NCBI GenBank assembly: GCA_036785325.1
Contig: JAXIVH010000049.1
Location: forward strand, 1,706,146 to 1,770,145
Source: Urophycis tenuis
Taxonomy: Eukaryota; Chordata; Actinopteri; Gadiformes; Phycidae
Length of the DNA stretch: 64,000 nucleotides
Reading direction: 5' to 3'
Positions 21,604 through 32,100 of the stretch are shown one piece after another (position 1 is the stretch's first letter; the number at the start of each line of letters is the position of its first letter). Under the pieces are notes generated by a model, which was given only the letters and a program-made list of their open reading frames with translations, searched no databases and was not told where the DNA came from. The position numbers and the translations under genes are program-made.

Positions 21604-22564
21604 GTCGTTGATAATTATTATGTATATTTTAATACATACCAAACTGAATCTTTGCATGGAAGTAGATTTTTGCACACCGGTTGAGCTAGATTACCAACAC
21701 GCAATTAGGCAACTCCAGGGACGCACGGATAGCATAGGTAGAAAAGTTTTTAGACTAAATGCCTTCAGAAAAGTGTTTTATTTGTTTCTTTCTCCCGATT
21801 CTAATTTCCTTGCACCAAGTGCAGAGCTCCACGAGAGAGCGTCCCCGACAGCAGACCCTGCCTTTGGAAGTGGCGAGTTGAGGCAGTGCTTTTACTCCGG
21901 TGACGTGAACGCGGACCCGCGGTCTTTTGCGGCTCTTAGCCTCTGCAAGGGTCTCCTAGGGATTTTCGGGCATAACGGAACGGAGTATTTCATCAGCCTA
22001 TTTGGGACCGAAGAAACCCCGGTAGCGGGGATGACCATCGACAGGACACACGTTATCCGTCGCCGGACACGCCCTCAGTTTAGTGATCGAAGTGATGGTG
22101 GTACCTTCGCCAGCAGGTGCGGAGTGGCACACACTAACGCCAATTTCAACCTTTCCTCGGATACTCTGCGAAAGTACATGGAGGAAGTCGAGAGGGATGG
22201 ACCTAGTGAAACCGCCAGGAAGTCGTTGGGGAGATCGAAACGCTTCGCGTCCATCCCGAGGTTTGTGGAGGTCCTGGTGGTGGCGGATAACTCAATGGTC
22301 AAATTCCACGGCGACGATCTCAAGCATTACCTCCTGACCCTGATGTCGGTGTCCGCCAGGCTTTACAAACACCCAAGTATTTTGAACTCCATAAACATAG
22401 CGGTTGTTGGCTTTATGGTGATAAACGAAGACGACAAGGGGCCTAAAGTGTCTAGCAACGCAGCTCTGACGCTGCGTAATTTCTGCTCCTGGCAGAAAAA
22501 GTTAAATAAACACAGCGATAAGCACCCCGACTACTGGGACACAGCCATACTTTTCACCAAGCAG
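21587..22564 (+). CDS. adamts15: ADAMTS15 coding exon 1: signal, prodomain, half the protease domain
   Basis: 326 codons ending in phase 0 at GTAAGA. The leader MITLSRSLIIIMYILI is followed by the prodomain, with LRQCFYSGDVNADPRSF carrying the likely switch cysteine. SLGRSKR ends at residue 219 and FASIPRFVEVLVVAD starts the mature enzyme. The exon runs through AILFTKQ without the intron that splits ADAMTS8 after GDEIK. Confidence 0.95.
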
Positions 22565-25500
22565 GTAAGAACGTAGTGACATGGTTAGATTAATTGGTTA
22601 ACCATTGAAATTGTAGATCAATTTACGCCTGAAACGGGGCTAAGTCAGAGCTTGGCACGTGTTTCCATATTTCGCCACAGTGGTGAAGCCTAGTTTTTTG
22701 CAGTGGGAATACTGTCTAAACGCTAACTCACTCGTCCCAGAACAACACATTTTACAACAACCATCTTGAAGCAAAACCCCATCAGCACCATCCCCACCTT
22801 GTGGCTGATGCTAATGATCCTAACATGTTGGTAACATACCCAGTCTTTGAGAAGGCTCTTAACAAGATGTATACTGTGTAGGCTATGCATTAGTGAATGG
22901 GATTCAGATTCATATGTTTATTGATGCATAAAAAACACCTGAATCACATTCAGTAATGCATAGCCTACAGAGAGCATTCTGAAAGACTGGGTATATTATC
23001 AACATGTTAGGAGGCAGCATCAGCCACAAGGATGCAAGGAGACTGGACAAATCAATTAGGAAAGCTGGCTCTGTGATTGGTTGGACACAACTGGGAGGTG
23101 GTGGAAAAATGCACACCAAAGATGTTAGAGGTCATTCTGAACAACTTCATAACACCATGATGGACTAAAGAAACAGCAGCTCCTCTCTCCTCACTGCAGG
23201 ACAGAGAGATACTGAACATTATTTATACCTTCAGCCTTTATACCTTCAGGCTTTCTCATTCTTCTGCAAATGGTAGATGAGCTGGCGGACAAATGAAGTC
23301 CCCTTGGGGTTTAATAAAGTAATTCTTACTCTTATTCATGTGTTCATTTATTGTATGCAACACAATACTTTTAACAGTCAATGAATAAAAGACTATTATT
23401 AAATTAACAAGAAAACACCTCAAATTGGCTCCAAATAAGACACAACCAATTAACAAATAAACTTCACCTCAATAAAGGGAAAGAGTACCCAAACTGGATT
23501 CACTGTGTTAGTATTGTATGCAACACAATACTCTTAACAGTCAATAAATTAACAATAATGATAATTTAGGCTTGTAGCTACATTGAACAATAATATCAAA
23601 TGAACAAGAAAACACCTCAATTTGGCTTCAAACAAGATTGACAAATAACCTTCACGTTGCTGTTGTCGTCACAGGAAGCGGAACCCTCCGAGGTGCAAAC
23701 ATCATGTAAAGACTGGGTTCATTTAATGACTTCATCAATGTGTGAAGGCTGTCACAAAATAATGTTGTTACATATGCTCACGCATCAAGTGGATATATGG
23801 GGACAAAAAAACATCTAGTGAGTATATAGGGCTTATACCAGCATAGCACGAAGACTAAACCACTGAGTACGACATTTGACAGTGGGTATACGGCAATATC
23901 TGCGTATCACGTAGACTACACCACTGTTTCGCCACGATCCCAGATTTCAACGTCGATATTTGGGTTTGTGCTCACTGGTAATTGTCGCAAATACGACCAT
24001 TATTGTTGCATCATTAAGTCCCGTTGTTATTCACTTCCTCTACAGTTCTAGTTTGTCCCCCACCATTGACTGCGGTCAAGCCAGCTGTCACTCGTTTTGG
24101 CGTGGTCAAGCCAGCCGCTTCAACATTTTCAAGTGCACCCGTATTGCAATTACCGCTACTTGAAAACTGGGAAAGTAGTGCTAGCTTACTGCAGCGTGTG
24201 GAACCTTTCGGTTTTCAAAATAAAATGTGGGTATTAAATGTATTAAAAGTTTATTTAAAAAATATGAGTGTTAAAGGAAAATGCCACCGTTTGTCCATAC
24301 TGAATTACGTTCTTCCCCGATCTTAGAAGATATGATACATACCTCTCTCACTTTCGTGCGTGCACTCAATCGCTCTGGCGTGCAGCGCTACTTCGATAGC
24401 ATGTAGCTTAGCCCAGTATATTCCTTAGGATCCAAACGGGGGTGAAGTTAGAAGCAACCAAGCACTTCCACATTTTTCCTATTTAAATTCTATTACATGA
24501 GTTAGTTACACAACCCAAGTATGGTTACACACAATGAAACATGGCAATTTTCTAAGCGGATAAATATAATGTATGGCGGAATAACACCTGGGAGCACTTC
24601 AACGTCAGCGCAGTAATATCATCACTCCTAAAAGATCCTCTCCCCCTCCCCCTGTTACTTCCGTCAATAGAACCAACGTGACTTTTTACTTCTGCTACTA
24701 CAGGAAGTGCAGGCGATGGCATGCAGGTCACGTTGGTTCTACACTACACATACACTAACTCATATTTTTTAACTAAATTTTTAATACATTTAATACCCAC
24801 ATTTTATTTTGAAAACCGAAAGTTTCCACATGCTGCAGTAAGCTAGCACTGACTTTTCCAGTTGTTTTCAAGTAATTCCCTAGCCTGGGAATTCCCATGC
24901 TGCTTTGCGCGCGATTTCATTCTCACTGCAAAGACAGCCTGGAAACCACCGCCCTTATTTTCCCCTGAGTTAGGGAACCAATCACAGAACGGGGGGCAGC
25001 AAGACGATGAAGACGTCTATGCGCGACACCGAAGCTTGTAGCGTGTTAATCCAACATGGCAGCGGACACAACGTTACCGTTCGATGCAGCCTTAGAAAGT
25101 GTATTAAGTAGCTTTTGTAGCAATTAATGTAATTTTAGTAGCTAATTTTTAGTAGCAATTGGCTATGAATCGCGCGCAAAGCAGCATGTGAAGAACCAGA
25201 CGCCATTTGATAGACATTCGTAGCGCCCAATAAACGGCTCTAGGCATTCGTAAACCACGCCTCAAATACGAGAAAATGCACACCTAGTTCCCAGACCACC
25301 ATCTCATCGAGATGTGGACGCGTCAGCCAGGCTAGTAATTCCCATAAAGTCGGCAATAAGGGCGCTCTTGAAAATGTTGAAGCGGCTAGCTTGACCACGC
25401 GAAAACAAGAGACGGCTGGCTTGACCGCAGTCACCATTGGCACCAGGATGCTCTATGGTTTTTAAAACTGTGTTACGACCCACTTGTGGGTCACAGCAGG

Positions 25501-27035
25501 GGACCAAGTGGGTTGCTGGATTGCCACAATGAGATTTGAGCACAAGATTGGGAAGAAAAGAGAATGGGATAAGTGTATGATGAACATGGGATCGAACACT
25601 AGACGAAAGTGTAGGATCAAGCACGAATTACAGCCTGACATTGAAATGGATAGTGCACGAGATTAGAGAATGAAGTTAAGATGGATAGAGCATGACATTG
25701 AGAAAGATAGAGTAGAACTTTGGACAAAGGTAGAGCATGTGATTAGAGGTTATGATTGATCCAGATAGAGCATAAGGTTGAGAAGGATAGAGAATGACAA
25801 AAAGAGGGATGGTGCATGCAATTGAGAAAGATAGAGCGAGATTGGACCATGAGCTTGAGAAGACTAGAGCATGATATTGAGAAGTAGAGAGTATGAAAAT
25901 GTTGTGATAGAGCAATTAGAGAAGGAGTAGAGAAGAATAGAGCTTGTGCATTTCTGATCAGATTTCCATCTAATTTCAAGTATTCAATTATTCCAGTTGT
26001 CAATACATTTCGATGGAGTGTTGAATTCACTAACCTTTTCCTTACACTTGTGAGTTTTGAAGAGGACTTTTACGAACTTATCCGGAAAGACGGAAGAGAC
26101 GTCGACGCAGCGGTAGCCTTAGCAACAGCTAGTTGAAGCTATCAGAAAAGTGCTCTTTTAAATAAACTCCTGGTGTACTTACAAACTTTAAAAAGCCTCG
26201 TTTTGTGAGTACAGACCATATATGTACTACTACAGAAGTTGGGTAACAATCCATGCATTATTAGTAGAGTCATTGACGAGATGTACACACTGTACCGGCA
26301 CTCCAGTACGAAGTCTTTCGGCTGATAACCCTAAACTTGATAAATATTGACCGTCGCTAAAAATGCATCCGAGGGGGTATTTAGCATGACTATTGGTGTA
26401 AATTACCTCAGGGTGAATTTCACTCCGAACCATCACTTTAACTGTGTATTCCAGTGTCCTGGAAACACACCCCTCTATGCCACCATCGCACAATTCCCTC
26501 TAAACCTCACCATTTAGCGCCTGCCATCAACTTAGCTTAACCTTTTCCTTAATGGCAACCCCCAACTGCCAACTATTATTAAACCCAATTGTAACTTCTG
26601 CAGCAAAGTCTTTATGTGACTTTGCAGCTTCTACAGAGATCGAGTTTAGCGACACAGTGAGATGCTATACAAAATGGTTAAATAGCCCTGTGGTTGGTTG
26701 TCCATCACCAATAGACACATCTGAAGCATGTAAAGGTGTTTCAGCTTGTTAGGGACCGAGCCTGTGAAACAGGACGAGGTCCCTTTTGTTTTTGTTGTGT
26801 TTATTATGTTGATCTATTATTATTATTTCGGGGATCTTTGATGGCAATTTGCACTATCTGAACATATACGAAAAGTCCCTTTTTTGGCAAAGTTGTCAGG
26901 CCTGGTGAAAAATTATATATTCTATGCGTCACGTTCATGTCGCACACTAGGAAGACCTCTAGGTGGCGCTGTTTTTGACCAAAATCCGTAACGCTAATAA
27001 CTCCCGCATAGATTGTCGAACATTCAAAAACTTTA

Positions 27036-27087
<52 letters not shown>

Positions 27088-29054
27088 TTTTAATATCAAC
27101 CACATGTACAGTATAAACAACATAAAGAGCTTTGGTCTAGGCCTGCTCTATATTTGAAGTGCCTTGAGATAACTTCTGTTATGAATTGGAACTAAAAATG
27201 TAGTTGAATTGAATTATTGTGTAACTCAAGTATACATGAAAAAAATCCCACCCCTCCCTTCAGAACTCCTTCACAATCCACTTCTTCAAAACACGTGACT
27301 AGCATGCAAACATTAGCAATCGGCATGCCAAGGCATTGTGGAAGTTTCTGGTCATGTGCAATGAGTGCATAGGCAGTCAGGCCCATTACACGCCAAAGAT
27401 AACATTTTTGACAGAGCATTTGATAAACTGATTGCTGTCAGTATCTAAAGAATTTCAACAAATATGACAAAAATAAACAAAAAACAAATTGGCTACCCTA
27501 GCTTTAATCAGCTTCTGCTACTTCACAGCCTCAAAGCCATGACGTTATATTAACCACGTTATTTCAACCTAGGCCACAGACATAAACCATCAACAGATGT
27601 GGAACACTGAAGACTTGAAACATAACACAAACACAAGACAATTTTTCGAAACCAATCCAATCTCCCATGTCACTAGGATCTGTGTGGGGCCACCACCTGT
27701 GACACCCTGGGAATAGCCGATGTGGGGACCATCTGCGATCCCAAGAGAAGCTGCTCAGTTATTGAGGATGATGGCCTCCCCTCTGCCTTCACCACCGCTC
27801 ACGAACTCGGTGAGTGATCATTGCTCATCACCATAGCCCTCTCTCACCATCATAGCCCTCTCTCATAATCATAGCCCTCTCTCACCATCATAACCCTCTC
27901 TCATCATCATAACCCTCTCATCATCATAGCCCTCTCTCATCATCATAGCCCTCTCTCATCATCATAGCCCTCTCTCATCATCATAGCCCTGTCTCATCAT
28001 CATAGCCTTCTCTCATAGCTGTTTTTCATCATCATAGCCCTCTCTCATCATCATAGCCCTCTCTCATCATCATAGCCTTCTCTCATAGCCCTCTCTCATC
28101 ATCATAGCCCTCTCTCATCATAGCCATCTCTCATCATCATAGCCATCTCTCATCATCATAGCCCTCTCTCATCGATTGTCGCTTGTACACTCTCTTATTG
28201 GTCACACCCGTCTCTCATTGGTTGCACACGTCTCTCATTGGTCTGTGTCGATGTGTTGAGCTATGCATGATCAATATTAGTGTAAAAGGAAACTGACACT
28301 GATTGAACTAATATGAGATTCTGCTAAGCCTTGAATTGTTGAAATATAATTATGACAGTTTATATCAAGTGTTTTTAAATCAAAGATGGATGTAATGACA
28401 AAGGTGGAGTACGTGGTTCATGTGTGCCATCATAGCGCTGAAACCAGATGTGTGAGTATTGCCAGATGTCTCAAGGTCCTGAAAGAGGCATTGGTTGTGC
28501 CTACTTATATGTAGCAATTCCACATTTTCCCTTCAAAAGTCTATACCAGTTTGTAAAGACACCCATTTGAGTGTTATTTCTCTCCTTTGTTTTGTACTAC
28601 ATGAATACGGAAGAAAAAGCTTTGTAAGGATCCACATGTTCCTTTTCAAGAGTACAACAGCACATGAAAGCATGCCACATGTTATTTTCTCAAATATAGC
28701 TTCCTTATCATCTGCTATGCTTTCCAAATCTGATCAAATCAACCAGAATTGATTTGATTGTGACTTTGAATTTGCAGTGACAATGTTAATGAAATTGTCA
28801 AAAAACAAAAATAAAAACAATTTGCCATCATTAGCCACATAATTTATTTTTCCACTACTAATGCCCTCTCTGGAAATTGCAGCATGACCTGAGAGGCTGT
28901 CATGGATATCATGGCTATCACTATTCTGTCATGGATGAGAACACGAGAGTGCTGTGACCCTTCTTGTTAAATTCTTCCTTTGTATTTTCTTCCCTTAAGT
29001 CATTTTTTCAAGTGCCTTAAACTTGTTTAACTAGTAAGTAGTAACTACAGAAAA

Positions 29055-29124
<70 letters not shown>

Positions 29125-29135
29125 TGTCTGTCTGT

Positions 29136-29176
<41 letters not shown>

Positions 29177-32100
29177 TGTCTGTCTGTCTGTCTGTCTGTC
29201 TCCCAGGTCATGTCTTCAACATGCCCCATGACAACGTGAAGGCCTGTGAGGAGGTATTTGGGAAGCTGGGGGACAACCACATGATGTCTCCCACACTGAT
29301 TCAGATTGACAGGAGCCGGCCCTGGTCTGTGTGCAGTGCTGCCGTCATTACAGAGTTCCTGGATAGCGGTCATGGTAAGTACCTCCTCGCTTCACCACTG
29401 AAGGCCCAGCAGCTGACTGCAGCACTTCCGCTCAACAGAGAGGAAAGACATCCAAACCACATTTGAAACCAAATCTCAGGCACACCGCACTAAACATGCT
29501 ATCCAACACCATAAGTGCAAAATTATGGTGCAGAAATATAAACTTGTCAATAAATGCATACGTCATCCAAAATTATTTGCTGAAGCACAACAGCAGTGTC
29601 AATGTTTGCTACTATAATGTCAATCAGGATCAAGTATTTGACGATGCTGTGTCCTTTGGCTCCCTGCTTTAGATGGCTTTATCGCAGAGGGCTTTTAGGA
29701 CATTAGCATACATAAAAAGACATCAATCACAACAGACAGGGTTCACGTACACACCACAAATCATAGCAACCCCTCGATTGAATTTGCCACGTAACATTAT
29801 CTATAACTGTTTGGGTGGTCGACTGCTCCCCGGGTAAGCCAGTTGACATTATGTTACTTGCAGATATTGCGTTAGAATTACATTACATAACGTGAATAAA
29901 CATGGCTAAACGTAACATAAATAAAACATAAGTACATTAACTGGCCCATGAACATGATTTCTCTTAGTCACATGAGATTTTCACTAGCAATGATGGTGAA
30001 GACAACAACTTCCCACGCTACTTTAGACCATTAAAAGATCACTATGTATTTTGTCCCACCTTTTTGCATTAGTAGTAATACTAGCAACGTTTTAAATTCA
30101 CAAATCATCAAATCAAATCAAAATGTCATTAAGTTCCATTGACCAAGAGGGTGACACCATGTATTGTATGACTGTCTGTCTGTCTGTCTGTCTGTATTCA
30201 TGTTCTCATGGTTGCACAGCCTTACAATTTAAAGAGAGGACAACAACATAGCTGCCTCTGAACACAATGCTGTTTCATAGACCTGCTGGTTGGTTTGGCT
30301 TTTGTTAGGAGAATGTCTGCTTGACCAGCCCCAGAACCAGCTGACTCTCCCAGAGATCCTTCCTGGCTCCAGCTACAGCCTCCACCGTCAGTGTGAGCTG
30401 GCCTTTGGGACTGGCTCCAGGCCCTGCCCATACATTTACCCCTGCACCAAGATGTGGTGCACAGGGAAGGCCCAAGGGCAACTGGTCTGCCAGACCAGAC
30501 ATTTCCCTTGGGCAGATGGCACCGGCTGCGGAAATAGCAGAGTGTGTTATAGAGGGGAATGCGTGGACAAAAACAGCACTGTGCACATAAAGGTCAGTGT
30601 ATGTCTCTGGGAGGATCTTCATGTCCATGGGGAAATGTGGGATTCTTCCCAGCAATTTGAGTCATCTGTCTAGAGATTAAGCACAAATAAACCAGCAACA
30701 CATCAAGTCAGTGGGCACAGTGCGCAGGAGGGATTGTCATGCTTGGACCATTTCAGTGTGTCCACTGTCTACAATGACCTTGATTGTCCACTACTGATTA
30801 TGACACAGTTGACCACAGATGGTCATTTGTGAAGATACTATTGAGTAGTCAATATTGTAATGCACTAGTAAATATAATTCACATTTACAGATTATATTTT
30901 CATACATTGTGATTGAGGAGTGCCTTAACCACAGCATTTTGTTTAATAGACAATATTAAACCATTTCTATTTGTTCTCCCCAGGTGGATGGCAAGTGGGA
31001 TAAGTGGGGTAAATTTGGGGACTGCTCACGAACCTGCGGTGGAGGAGTTCAACTGGCCAAGAGGGAATGCAACAATCCTGTGCCAGAAAATGGCGGGAAA
31101 TACTGCTACGGCCTCCGCATCAAATACCGCTCCTGCAACTTCATGCCTTGTCCTGAAACAGGTATGATTAATTCAGTCAGGAATTCTAAAATCCAGCACT
31201 TTACCTTTATCACAATTATCAAGTCAATAGAGATGCAAAAAACCAAACAAATGGGGTTGAAACCTGATGTTATTTAGTGCTATTCATTTTGTGCAGGTAA
31301 GAGTTTTCGCGGGGAGCAGTGTGAGGCTTTCAATGGCTTAAATCTGAACACCAACCACCTCAGCTCCTCTGTGGTCTGGGTCCCTAAGTATTCAGGAATC
31401 TCTCCTAAGGACAAATGTAAACTCATTTGCCGAGCCAACGGAACAGGATACTTCTACGTGCTTGCTCCAAAAGTATGTATTGTTCAAATCAAAGTGTTTT
31501 CAACAAGTGGGCAAATCACACAGTGAATTAGACTTCAGAAAGTATGCCTTTACATACAAGTATTGTCTATGCAATTAGCGCACATGACATGAATTGGTTT
31601 GTAAAAAAGATGAAGGTATTTTAAGGAGCAGTAGCAGCACCTTGTTTCACAGCTATAAATGAGAAATTGAAGTCACATTTCCAAGGTGTTTACCTTGGGG
31701 GTGGGAACATAAGATAGGATAAGTGAGACCAGTGTTGTGAGTTACATCAATGGTAAGGCAGGGAGTTGGAGTGGTGGGTGGCAGAACAAAGAACAGTCCT
31801 TGCGATCAGAGAGAAAGGGGAAAGCATGTGGGGGCAGTGTCGTTCCACAGCTGTTGTGGCTTGTGAACAAGTATTTATGCAAACATCAAAGAAACAAGCA
31901 TTTGACAGCAACACAAGCCAAGGCCTGCTGATTCGAATACTATACTACTCTGATACTATACACAAATGGCCATTGGTGCTTCCTCTTTCCATCACTTTGT
32001 TTTGTAAGATTCAAAGGAGACATCACTTCACGTCAAACGTAAAATCTATATCCTGATCTATGTCACTGTTTTGTTTCAGGTGGTTGATGGGACCCCCTGC

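Noticed and set aside
27820..28172. CRISPR-like array of regular repeats
   Set aside because: Units are contiguous and degenerate with no unique spacers, and the setting is a vertebrate intron. It is a minisatellite.
29017..29373. Minus-strand ORF with DRQTDRQ repeats
   Set aside because: Translation of the TCTG/CCTG array on the opposite strand of ADAMTS15 exon 3.
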